A DNA stretch of 64,000 nucleotides, taken from NCBI RefSeq assembly GCF_009925085.1, contig NZ_JAABNR010000007.1, forward strand, positions 62,001 through 126,000. The letters are read 5' to 3'. The DNA comes from Stagnihabitans tardus. Its GTDB lineage: Bacteria; Pseudomonadota; Alphaproteobacteria; Rhodobacterales; Rhodobacteraceae. Every line of letters begins with the position of its first letter. Positions within the stretch are counted from its first letter, which is position 1. The notes under the pieces are model-generated. The model saw nothing but the letters and a program-made list of their open reading frames with translations. It was not told where the DNA came from and did no database searches. The position numbers and the translations under genes were made by a program. Positions 8,708 through 16,564 of the stretch are shown here, one piece after another.

Positions 8708-9658
8708 ATGCGTAAAAGTCTCTTGGGCTTTGCGACCGTTGCCGCTTTGGCCTTTGGCCAGGCCGGTTTCGCCGAGGACAAGCCCGTCACCATCGGCGTC
8801 TCGATCCCGGCCGCGGACCATGGCTGGACCTCGGGCGTCGTCTTCCACGCCAATCGCGTGGCCGAGACCCTGATGGCCCAGCACCCCGGGCTGAACATCA
8901 TCGTCAAGACCTCGCCCGATCCGGCTTCCCAGGCCAATGCGCTGCAGGACCTGGAAATCCAGGGCATCGACGCCCTGGTGATCTTGCCGACCGACCCCGA
9001 TCCGCTGGTCAATTCGATCAAGGAGATCAAGGGCAAGGGCACTTTCGTGGCCATCGTCGACCGCGCGCCCTCGGTGAACGACGAAAGCGTGCGCGACCTT
9101 TACGTCGCGGGCAACAACTTCGCCCTGGGCGAGGTCGCGGGCAATTACATCAAGGCCACGACCCCGGATGCCCAGGTCGTCGTGATCCGCGGCATGCCGA
9201 TCCCGATCGACCAGACCCGGCAGGACGGCTTCGACAAGGCCATCGCGGGCTCGGGCGTGACGGTGCTGGACCGCCAGTTCGGCAACTGGAACCGCGACGA
9301 CGCCTTCAAGGTCATGCAGGACTACCTGACCAAGTTCCCCGAGATCGACGTGGTCTGGTGCCAGGATGACGACATGGCCGTCGGCGTCCTGCAGGCCATC
9401 GAACAGGCCGGCCGCACCGACATTCAATATGTCGTCGCGGGCGCAGGGTCCAAGGACATGATCAAGCGGGTCATGGACGGCGACAAGATGATCCCGGTCG
9501 ATGTGCTTTACCCGCCGGCCATGGTCGGCACCGCGCTCGAGATGACGGTTGCGGGCATCTATGGCCAGGTGCCGGTGCGCGGGACCTTCACGGTCGATGC
9601 CACGCTGATCACCAAGGACAATGCGGCGGCCTATTACTTCCCCGACTCGCCCTTCTGA
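8708..9658 (+). CDS. Sugar ABC transporter periplasmic binding protein
   Basis: A 316-residue type I periplasmic binding protein. Residues 1-22 form a clear Sec signal peptide ending GFA; AAGGGAGGA lies just upstream of ATG 8708. The mature domain begins with VTIGVSIPAADHGWTSG, typical of ribose/allose/fructose binders, and contains QDDDMAVGVLQAIEQAG near residue 220, the usual hinge region. It gives the transporter its specificity, but the ligand is not clear. A 62-base gap to the permease is common, since binding proteins are made in excess. Confidence 0.92.
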   Translation: MRKSLLGFATVAALAFGQAGFAEDKPVTIGVSIPAADHGWTSGVVFHANRVAETLMAQHPGLNIIVKTSPDPASQANALQDLEIQGIDALVILPTDPDPLVNSIKEIKGKGTFVAIVDRAPSVNDESVRDLYVAGNNFALGEVAGNYIKATTPDAQVVVIRGMPIPIDQTRQDGFDKAIAGSGVTVLDRQFGNWNRDDAFKVMQDYLTKFPEIDVVWCQDDDMAVGVLQAIEQAGRTDIQYVVAGAGSKDMIKRVMDGDKMIPVDVLYPPAMVGTALEMTVAGIYGQVPVRGTFTVDATLITKDNAAAYYFPDSPF

Positions 9659-9664
9659 ATCCTT

Positions 9665-9690
9665 GCCCGCGCCCCTCAAGGGGCGCGGGC
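9665..9690. terminator. GC hairpin between convergent genes
   Basis: An 11-bp perfect stem (GCCCGCGCCCC / GGGGCGCGGGC) with loop TCAA, seven bases after the binding-protein stop and six before the 3' end of xrtE. It lacks a T-run, so it may act as a weak bidirectional terminator or an RNA 3'-end stabiliser. Confidence 0.6.
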
Positions 9691-9695
9691 TTCCG

Positions 9696-11312
9696 TCAGA
9701 TCAAGGACCAGTCATTGGCGAGGATCGCCGCCGCCGCGATCCAGGCATTCGAGGCCATATGCGCCAGGATCGCATCCCCGATCCGCCCCGACCTCAGCCT
9801 CAGACCGCCATAGACCAGCCCCGCCACGAAGGCCAAGGCCCAGCGGTCATGCAGCGCGGCAAAGAGGCCGGAGGTCACCAGCAAGGCCAGGGCGATGCGC
9901 CAGGTCTCTTTCCCCGCCAGCCGCTGCAGCAAGTAGTTGCGGAAGAACAGCTCCTCGATCACCGGCACCAGGACGACGGTCCCCAGCATCCGCGCCGCGA
10001 TCCAGACCGCCAGAAGCGGCATCGAAAGCTCGGCCAGGGCCTGGGCCAGGACCAGGTCTCCGCCCGCAGCCTGAGGCGCCGTCACCGTCCAGACCAGGCC
10101 CACGGCCAGCCCCAGGCTCAGGGCCAGCGGGTCCAGCCGCCAGGTGATCTGGCGCAGATAGGGCAGGAACAGCGCCAGCCCCCCCGCCATCACCAGGGCG
10201 CGCAGCGGATAGACCAGGGCGGGCATCGTGGCGAAGGTCGAGGCCAGGAGCGCCGAAGCCATGAACAGCGCAAAGGGCAGGATCTGGGCCACCATGGGAT
10301 CGGCCAGGAAGGGCAGGGCAGGGCGCCTCTGTTGGGCGGGCGCCGCCAGGAAGAACCCGGTCGAGCGCGCCAAAAGCACGATGGCCAGCGCCAGAAGCGT
10401 GAACATCAGCCAGCCCGCATGGCTGTGGAAGCCATTCACCGCCAGCTCCGGGTTGCCGCCAAGGCCAATGGCGATCAGGACCGCGATGCGCACCACGTTC
10501 AAGAGCCAGCTTGCCGCGATCCCGAGGGGGTAAAGCCAAAGCGCCGCCGGAAAGCGCAGCTCGCGGCGGAAGAGAACCAGGTAGAGCGTCACGAAAAAGG
10601 TGATGAGCCCGATGCCCTCGATCCCCGAACAGAGCGGCGCGATGATGGCCCGGAAGGCCTCGGTCCCGATGGATCGTTCGGGGAAGTTCACCGTCACCTC
10701 GTAGCCCAGGGCCTGCATGAGCCAGACGACGCAGTGGAAAGTGGCATCCGACAGGACCTGGATGCGCCAGAGCCCTTGGGCGTTCTGCGCGATGAAGGGC
10801 GCGGCGAGGCCGGCGGCCAGGCAAAGCGCCAGGACCCCTCCGCGTTGCCGCAGCAGCACATGCCAGCGCGCCGAAGGGGCCAGCATCAGACAGGCGCCGA
10901 GCCCGGCCAGCGCCATTCCCGCGCCCCAGGCGATGAGGCTTGGCCAAAGAAAGCGCGTGCCGGTGCCATCCTCCAGCCAGAGAACCGGCAGGAGAAAGAC
11001 CACCAGCCCCGCAAGGTTCAGTCCCAGGGGAAGGGGGCGCAGCGCGGCATCCTGGGTCAGCGCCTTGCGCTCGGGCGAAAGCAGCATGGCCAGGAGGACG
11101 AAGCAGGGCACAAGGGTATAGATGCTGACCTTCGAGGCGAAAAGCGGCCCGCAAATCGCGGCTCCCCAGTTCTGCCAGCAGTCGAAACTCACGAAGAGCT
11201 TGTGCAGCGGCACGGCCAGAAAGACCTCGGCCGCAAGAAGCGTCATGACACCATAAAGCCCCCGCCAAAGAGCGGCGGGTTCAGCCGGTTTGGCAGGGGT
11301 TGGAAAGATCAT
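9696..11312 (-). CDS. xrtE: Exosortase E / CAAX-like protease fusion (VPEID-CTERM system)
   Basis: A 538-residue polytopic membrane protein combining two proteases. The exosortase half (about residues 1-320) shows the catalytic triad Cys228 (PLCSGIEG), Arg275 (LNVVRIAVL) and His296 or His298 (GFHSHAGW). The C-terminal half (about 340-538) is a CPBP/CAAX-type intramembrane protease with EELFFR at 453-458, His488 and H518-x3-N522. This fusion is the known architecture of exosortase E. Exosortases cleave and transfer proteins bearing a C-terminal signal of motif, TM helix and basic tail; the cognate peptide is encoded just upstream at 11360-11527. The stem 11334-11351 lies between the two genes. 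The role of the second protease half is not established; it may process the substrate further. Confidence 0.93.
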   Translation of the reverse strand: MIFPTPAKPAEPAALWRGLYGVMTLLAAEVFLAVPLHKLFVSFDCWQNWGAAICGPLFASKVSIYTLVPCFVLLAMLLSPERKALTQDAALRPLPLGLNLAGLVVFLLPVLWLEDGTGTRFLWPSLIAWGAGMALAGLGACLMLAPSARWHVLLRQRGGVLALCLAAGLAAPFIAQNAQGLWRIQVLSDATFHCVVWLMQALGYEVTVNFPERSIGTEAFRAIIAPLCSGIEGIGLITFFVTLYLVLFRRELRFPAALWLYPLGIAASWLLNVVRIAVLIAIGLGGNPELAVNGFHSHAGWLMFTLLALAIVLLARSTGFFLAAPAQQRRPALPFLADPMVAQILPFALFMASALLASTFATMPALVYPLRALVMAGGLALFLPYLRQITWRLDPLALSLGLAVGLVWTVTAPQAAGGDLVLAQALAELSMPLLAVWIAARMLGTVVLVPVIEELFFRNYLLQRLAGKETWRIALALLVTSGLFAALHDRWALAFVAGLVYGGLRLRSGRIGDAILAHMASNAWIAAAAILANDWSLI

Positions 11313-11359
11313 CGCGTGGTTCCAGGCATGGTCCGCCCCCTTGGGGGCGGATCAAGGCA

Positions 11360-11527
11360 TCAGGCCGCCCGGCGGCGTTCCCAGACGAGCAGAACCACGG
11401 CCGCCACGACGGCCAGGGCAGCAGCGCCGTCGAGCGCGCTGATTTCGGGCACATTGACGGGAATCAGGCTGGCGTGAGCAGGCAGGGTAGCGGCCACAAG
11501 GCCAAGGGCAGCGAGCACGGACTTCAT
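11360..11527 (-). CDS. VPEID-CTERM sorting-signal peptide, probable XrtE substrate
   Basis: A 55-residue gene too short for routine ORF calling. ATG 11527 is preceded by AGAGGAAG. Residues 1-19 are a Sec signal peptide ending AHA. After only six residues comes VPEIS at 26-30, a variant of the VPEID motif. A hydrophobic Ala/Val/Leu helix follows (about 34-49), then WERRRAA at the end. Motif, TM helix and Arg tail together are the exosortase recognition signal. If both ends are removed, almost nothing is left, so the product may be a short surface peptide, a lipid- or polysaccharide-linked tag, or a regulator of XrtE. It lies 47 bases before xrtE in the same direction, so co-transcription is likely. 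Confidence 0.9.
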   Translation of the reverse strand: MKSVLAALGLVAATLPAHASLIPVNVPEISALDGAAALAVVAAVVLLVWERRRAA

Positions 11528-11595
11528 ATTAGCTTCCTCTTTACTGTCTTTTCGTTGTCGTCTTGCGGCCCTTGCGGGCCGGTCTTACTCTGTCA

Positions 11596-11626
11596 TTCTG
11601 GACTGCAAGGGCCTCGCCGTCCAGAA
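11596..11626. promoter_or_regulatory. Inverted repeat upstream of the VPEID/xrtE pair
   Basis: Perfect 8-bp arms TTCTGGAC (11596-11603) and GTCCAGAA (11619-11626) separated by 15 bases, in the 130-base gap between the adhesin stop and the VPEID peptide start. It could be an operator for the xrtE pair or the 3' hairpin of the adhesin transcript. A second small hairpin (GGCCC/GGGCC) lies at about 11567-11580. Confidence 0.4.
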
Positions 11627-11657
11627 CTATCATCATGACCTGTCAGGTTTGGACCTG

Positions 11658-14585
11658 TCAGGCGCAGAGGCAATCCTCGACGAAGAGGTCGAAGCGCACC
11701 CCGATGATCATCGGCTGATCCTGAACGGCAGGCGCCGTCGGGTTGAGGATCAGACCCAGGATCTGGCCCGCGCCGACCTCGAAGCCGTCGCCCTCGGCAA
11801 GGGCGCGTTCGTAGATGTCCATCGCATTTTCGACCGTTGCCTTTTCGACCCCATCCCGCACGCCATTGTTGTTGTCGGCGAAGGCCGCACCAAGAAGCGG
11901 GTTGTTGATCAGGAAGACATCGCCGTTCAGCAGAACCCAGATCGCCTCTTGCACCTCGAGATCGGTGAAGGTCTTGCCATTGCCATCGCCATTGTCCTGG
12001 GCGGTGAAGTTCTGGTTCAGGATCCAGTTGACCGAGTCCATGCGCGATGCCGCCTGGGCCGAAAGCCCCGCCTCAAGCGCGTTGCCTTCGGTCGCAACGC
12101 CCAAAGTGGCCGTCGTCAGGATGTTGGCCGAGATGTCCTGCGCCGAGTCCAGGCAGTAGACCGCCGAGAAGACCGGGCCGCCAAGGTCTGCCACGGTCAG
12201 CTTCGGATCGTGGAAGTCATTGGGAATATTGATCGAGTTCAGGGTGATCGTATAGCCGTCGATGGCGTTCTGGAAGGTGAAGAGCTGAACCGTAAAGGTC
12301 GCCGTCGCGCCCTGGAAGACCCTGGCGTCGATGGTCTCGGCCGTGTTCAGCTCGCCGCAGATCGTCACGTCGACATCGGCGCTGGCCGTGAACTCGCCAT
12401 CGGTGATCGTGTAGCTGAAGCCCTCGGTCACGCTCTGGCCGATGGTCAGGCCAGCCCAGGCGGCGGTGCCGTCATGGGTCACCGTGCCATCGGCGTTCAG
12501 CGTCACCTTGGCCCCCGAAGCCAGGGTCAGCGTGCCGCCCACGGTCACGGTCTCGTCCTCGTCCGAGATCGAGACGACCGAGATCGGATTGCCGTTCGGA
12601 TCGCTGTCATTGCCCAGAAGGTCGATGGTCAGGGTCTCGTCGGCGCAGGTCTTGCCCGCGTCGTCCAGCGCCACGGGCGGATCATTCGGCAGGTAGACGC
12701 CCGCATCGACATCCTTGGTCGTCTGCCCCGCCAGAACCGAGACGATCCCGGTCACGCCGGTCGTCGCATTGGCGTCGCTGTCGATCGTGTCGTCGCCACC
12801 CGCATTGGCCGCCACGAAGGCGCGGCCCTGGGCCGAACTGTCCTCGAAGCCCACGACATAGGACCCCGCCGCCAGACCGGTGAAGCTGTAGGACCCATCC
12901 GCCCCGGTCGTCGTCGTCGTGATCACCGTCACGCCATCGGCGGCGTAAAGCGTCACGGTCTTGCCCTCGACCCCGGCATCGCCGTTGTCGGTGTCGTCGC
13001 GGCCCGCGTCGAAGAAATAGCGGCCCTCCAGCGCGCCCAGGTCCTCCGAGACGCCGACATCGACGTCCTTGGTGGTCTGGCCTTCCAGCACGGAGACCAC
13101 GCCGGTCAGGCCCGTGCCCGCATTGGCATCGCTGTCGATCGTGTCATCGCCGCCGACATTGGCCGCCACGAAAGAGCGGTGCTCGGAGGCGCTGTCCTGG
13201 AAGCCCACGACGTAGGAGCCGGGGGCGAGGTTGGTGAAGCTGTAGCGGCCATCGGCATCGGTGGTCGTGGTGGCGATCACCGTCACGCCATCGGCGGCGT
13301 AAAGCGTCACGGTCTTGCCCTCGATCCCGGCATCGCCATTGTCGGTGTTGCCACGGTCCGCGTCGAAGAAATAGCGGCCCTCCAGCGCGCCCTTCTTGAT
13401 CGTGCAAAGCCCAAGGTCGATGTCGTAGCAGGCGCCCTTGGTCACGGTGATCAGGTCGGACTGGCCATTGGCGCCCACATCCGAATCGATCGCGTCATTG
13501 CTGCCCGCATCCTTCAGGGTGAACTTGGTTCCATCGGGCGCCTCGCCCATGACGCGATACTGGCCGGTGGGCACATTGTCGAAGCGGTAATTGCCATTGG
13601 CATCGGTATAGGTCGTGGCCACCACGTCGCCATCGGCCTCCATCAGCACGATCTTGACGCCGGCCTTGGGCGGCTCGGCCACCAGCGTGGTGACCGGAGC
13701 GCCCTGGAAGGTCACCTTGTCCAGGCGGACATATTCGCCCGCATCCCCGCTGACCAGGAGCTCGATCTTGGACCCGGCATTCAGCCGCACGCCGGTGATG
13801 ACGAAATCCGAAAAGCCGCCATTGTCGCTGCCCGCGCCATCGGTGTTGCGGTCCAGCCGCACGGCCGACACCACGACGCCATCGACCTTGAGCCGGATCG
13901 TGCTTTGGCCGTCGTTCTCGTCCTGAACGCGCAGGACCACGTCATAGGTCCCGCTCTTGCCGTCGAAACGGTCCGACAGCGTGCCGGTCGACCCGCAGGC
14001 CAGCTTGACGAAACGCCCGCCCGAGGCCTCGGAGCCCGAATAGACCCCCAGGCTGCCCGAACGGCACATGGCCTCGGCCTCCATCACATAACAGGCGCCG
14101 GGGACCTGGGTGAGCTGGCCGTTGATCCCGTCGCAGCCGATGTCCGAGAAGACCGAACCCGAGATCTTGCCCACATCCGACTGGATCGAGGCGTCGATGT
14201 CGCAGATGTTCTGGCAGCTCGAGAGGCAGATGACCCCGGTCTTGCCTGCGCTGTTCACATCCGAGTCGTAACGCCCGTCGCCGACATCCTTGGTGGCGAA
14301 GCTGTGGCCCGTGACGCTCTCGAAGGCGACCTGGTAATAGCCCGCCTTCAGTTGCGCGAACTTGTAGCTGCCGTCATCGGAGGTCGTGGTCGAGGCCACG
14401 ACACGGCCGTAGCTGTCCAGGAGATAGACCTTCTTGCCCGCCACCCCGGCGTCGAAACCCGACCCGTTGCGCTCGGTGTTGTCGCGGTTCGCATCCAGTG
14501 AGTAGCGACCGCTGATCGAGGACGCATTCCAGTCGTTCGACTTGCAGCTGTAGGAATGGTAGGTCGTCGGCGCGCAGTAGGTCAT
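11658..14585 (-). CDS. Large SdrD-like surface protein with CBM-like and thioester-type domains
   Basis: A 975-residue modular protein, probably an adhesin. Start ATG 14585 has GGAGA five bases upstream. Order of parts: SdrD B-like repeat 26-132; carbohydrate-binding-like beta-sandwich 163-294 (EAEAM, GTYDVVLRV); three more SdrD B-like repeats at 305-391, 399-511 and 517-630 (the last two nearly identical); an Ig/cadherin-like domain 634-743 (NDPPVALDD); and a C-terminal domain about 755-940. In the last, YCLD (Cys811) and VQEAIW (Gln879) match the paired motifs of thioester (TQXA) adhesin domains, in which Cys and Gln form an internal covalent thioester. There is no N-terminal signal peptide and no C-terminal sorting signal, so type I secretion is the likely exit. 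It lies upstream of the VPEID/xrtE pair on the same strand. Confidence 0.85.
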   Translation of the reverse strand: MTYCAPTTYHSYSCKSNDWNASSISGRYSLDANRDNTERNGSGFDAGVAGKKVYLLDSYGRVVASTTTSDDGSYKFAQLKAGYYQVAFESVTGHSFATKDVGDGRYDSDVNSAGKTGVICLSSCQNICDIDASIQSDVGKISGSVFSDIGCDGINGQLTQVPGACYVMEAEAMCRSGSLGVYSGSEASGGRFVKLACGSTGTLSDRFDGKSGTYDVVLRVQDENDGQSTIRLKVDGVVVSAVRLDRNTDGAGSDNGGFSDFVITGVRLNAGSKIELLVSGDAGEYVRLDKVTFQGAPVTTLVAEPPKAGVKIVLMEADGDVVATTYTDANGNYRFDNVPTGQYRVMGEAPDGTKFTLKDAGSNDAIDSDVGANGQSDLITVTKGACYDIDLGLCTIKKGALEGRYFFDADRGNTDNGDAGIEGKTVTLYAADGVTVIATTTTDADGRYSFTNLAPGSYVVGFQDSASEHRSFVAANVGGDDTIDSDANAGTGLTGVVSVLEGQTTKDVDVGVSEDLGALEGRYFFDAGRDDTDNGDAGVEGKTVTLYAADGVTVITTTTTGADGSYSFTGLAAGSYVVGFEDSSAQGRAFVAANAGGDDTIDSDANATTGVTGIVSVLAGQTTKDVDAGVYLPNDPPVALDDAGKTCADETLTIDLLGNDSDPNGNPISVVSISDEDETVTVGGTLTLASGAKVTLNADGTVTHDGTAAWAGLTIGQSVTEGFSYTITDGEFTASADVDVTICGELNTAETIDARVFQGATATFTVQLFTFQNAIDGYTITLNSINIPNDFHDPKLTVADLGGPVFSAVYCLDSAQDISANILTTATLGVATEGNALEAGLSAQAASRMDSVNWILNQNFTAQDNGDGNGKTFTDLEVQEAIWVLLNGDVFLINNPLLGAAFADNNNGVRDGVEKATVENAMDIYERALAEGDGFEVGAGQILGLILNPTAPAVQDQPMIIGVRFDLFVEDCLCA

Positions 14586-15004
14586 TGCAATCTCCACTCA
14601 TGAACGGTGTTACGCAGGCCAGCCAATCAGCGAATCATTGGGGGCTTTTCCCGGACCGCGCAGATTTACCAAGGCTTCCGCCTATCAGTTTGTGGCGGAA
14701 CCTGTCAATGATTGCGGCAGGAATGCGGCAGAAGGCGATAAGGCCATCTGTTTGAAATTACACAATTAATCGGTATTCTTGGGATCGTTCTCAATCAGGA
14801 AACATTAAATCCCGATTGGAGGTGGGGGCAATTTCCAAATCCATTATGGATTGATTTGCCATCTGAAATGCAACCCCAGATTGCAGGATTCAGGAATTGC
14901 ATGAGACCTAGTCCGAGCGCCCCGAAGCACCGCGCCCCCGCCCGGCACGGGGCAAGGCCCTGAGATCGCAGGACAACCCACCTCGCCCGCTGCGGCGCAA
15001 AGCC
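14586..15004. promoter_or_regulatory. AT-rich leader upstream of the surface-protein gene
   Basis: About 420 bases without a gene. From about 14690 to 14890 the AT content is clearly above the rest of the window. It holds a 15-bp palindrome, AATCCATTATGGATT, at 14838-14852. Because the only gene reading away from it is the surface protein (start 14585) and the other flanking gene ends at 15005, this is most simply a long, regulated promoter and 5' leader. No -35/-10 pair is called with confidence. Confidence 0.5.
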
Positions 15005-15460
15005 TCAGGGCCGCACGACCACCGCATTCGTGGCGGCGCGGACCTGGATCTCGGCGATCTGGTCCAGTTGGTAAAAGCTCAGCGCGGCGGCCACGGTGAT
15101 TGTCCGGCTGCGCTCCGGCCCCGGGCCGGTTGCCGTCAGGGGCTCGGTCACGCGGAATTCGAAGACCTTGACGCCCTCGGCATCCAGCGGCAGGCCGACC
15201 AGTTCCGCATCGTGATAGCCCTGGGCCGGGGCCAGGCCCGTGGCGCGCAGGATCACCCCGGTCGAGGTTTCCTCGACCTTGACCGAGGTCACGCGCTCCA
15301 TCAGCCCGCGCGGGTCCTCGGGTGCGGTGAAGCCGGTCTGGTCCACGACCTCGGGCTTGCGCCGCCGGAACCAGTTGAAGGGGTTCAGCCGCCCGCCACA
15401 AGAGGCCAGCATCGTCATGCCGCCCACGAGCCCGCCCAAGATCAAGAAACGCCGCCGCAT
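15005..15460 (-). CDS. Predicted lipoprotein of unknown function
   Basis: A 151-residue envelope protein. The N-terminus has Arg-rich n-region MRRRF, a hydrophobic core and a lipobox LASC with Cys21 as the lipidation site. The residue after Cys is Gly, so outer-membrane sorting is plausible. The mature part begins with a basic segment (NPFNWFRRRKP) and then a beta-rich domain (about 60-150). No enzymatic motif was recognised. It is divergent from sufE, with about 100 bases of shared upstream DNA. Confidence 0.75.
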   Translation of the reverse strand: MRRRFLILGGLVGGMTMLASCGGRLNPFNWFRRRKPEVVDQTGFTAPEDPRGLMERVTSVKVEETSTGVILRATGLAPAQGYHDAELVGLPLDAEGVKVFEFRVTEPLTATGPGPERSRTITVAAALSFYQLDQIAEIQVRAATNAVVVRP

Positions 15461-15561
15461 GGGACCCTCCGTTTGGTTCTGACTACCGCAAGGCGCTGGT
15501 CTTGAAAAGCGTGGCTTTACCTTGGCCCCGCCCGAGATTATCCGAAGGGCAGGAGGGTCCC

Positions 15562-15966
15562 ATGGCCACAGAAGCTTTCGAAGACATTGCCGATACCTTT
15601 GCCTTCCTCGACGATTGGGAGGACCGCTACCGCCACGTCATCGAACTGGGCAAGGCCATGGCGCCCCTGGAAGAGGCCTTCAAGGTCCCCGCCTTGAAGG
15701 TGCAGGGCTGCGCCAGCCAGGTCTGGCTGCGGCCGATGGTCTCCGAGGGGCGGTTCGATTTCCAGGGCGAAAGCGATGCGCTGATCGTGCGGGGGCTGAT
15801 TGCGATCCTGCATGCGCTCTATTCCGGCCTGACCCTGGCCGAGGTCCTTGCCGTCGATGCCCAGGCCGAACTGGCCCGGCTCGGCCTGACAGATCATCTC
15901 TCGGCGCAGCGCTCGAACGGGGTCAGGGCCATGGTTCAACGCATCCGCGAAACCGCCAGCGCCTGA
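15562..15966 (+). CDS. sufE: SufE-family cysteine desulfuration protein
   Basis: Accepts persulfide sulfur from a cysteine desulfurase (SufS) and passes it to the Suf scaffold for Fe-S cluster assembly. ATG 15562 follows AGGAGGG by five bases, giving 134 residues, the usual length. The acceptor Cys lies in VQGCASQVWL (about residue 50), the family signature. The suf operon itself is not in the window; a detached sufE is common in this group. The 3' side runs into the 112-bp tandem repeats. Confidence 0.93.
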   Translation: MATEAFEDIADTFAFLDDWEDRYRHVIELGKAMAPLEEAFKVPALKVQGCASQVWLRPMVSEGRFDFQGESDALIVRGLIAILHALYSGLTLAEVLAVDAQAELARLGLTDHLSAQRSNGVRAMVQRIRETASA

Positions 15967-16010
15967 GGCCGAGAGGCGCCCGACGCCGCCGAGCCTTGGC
16001 ACGTGGCTCC

Positions 16011-16390
16011 AGCCCCGGGGTATACCCCGGGCTACGCAGCGCCCCCGGATCCCGGCCCGGCCCCAAGTCGCCCTTCCGCGAAACCGCATTCCCCCAGGTG
16101 GCGCTCCTCTCGTAGCCCGGGGCATACCCCGGGTCTCCCCGGGCTAGGCAGCGCCCCCGGATCCCGGCCCGGCCCCAAGTCGCCCTTCCGCGAAACCGCA
16201 TTCCCCCAGGTGGCGCTCCTCTCGTAGCCCGGGGTATACCCCGGGTCTCCCCGGGCTACGCGGCGCCCCCGGATCCCGGCCCGGCCCCAAGTCGCCCTTC
16301 CGCGAAACCGCATTCCCCCAGGTGGCGCTCCTCTCGTAGCCCGGGGTATACCCCGGGTCTCCCCGGGCCACGCAGCGCCCCCGGAGCCCG
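16011..16390. repeat. 112-bp tandem repeat built around a GTAG-footed palindrome
   Basis: Just over three copies of a 112-bp unit. Equivalent positions recur exactly 112 bases apart (GTAG at 16112, 16224 and 16336; BamHI-like GGATCC at 16047, 16159 and 16271). Each unit carries the palindrome CCCGGGGTATACCCCGGG (one copy has CAT for TAT) plus a spacer of about 76 bases. A further palindrome in opposite orientation opens the array at 16011-16035. Copies differ by only a few bases, so amplification is recent. It lies between convergent sufE and aminopeptidase P. Confidence 0.9.
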
Positions 16391-16564
16391 GCCCCGCCTC
16401 TCCGGGAACGTGCCGACCGTCCCCCCTCCCCCCGCCGCCCCGGGCCTGACCCGGGGCCTCGCCCCCCCCCAGAAACGCCCCCCAAATCCCTGCCAAAAAG
16501 TTAACGCCGCCAGGTTTCCCCAGCGGCATCAATGCCTTGCAAATCTTGCACGCGTGCAAGAGCC

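Noticed and set aside
11649-14501. 950-codon + strand frame opposite the surface protein
   Set aside because: Its Val/Ile/Arg/His composition without motifs is typical of a shadow. The minus strand has clear repeated domains.
16011-16390. Possible CRISPR array
   Set aside because: The unit is 112 bp and the whole unit is repeated, with no unique spacers and no cas genes.
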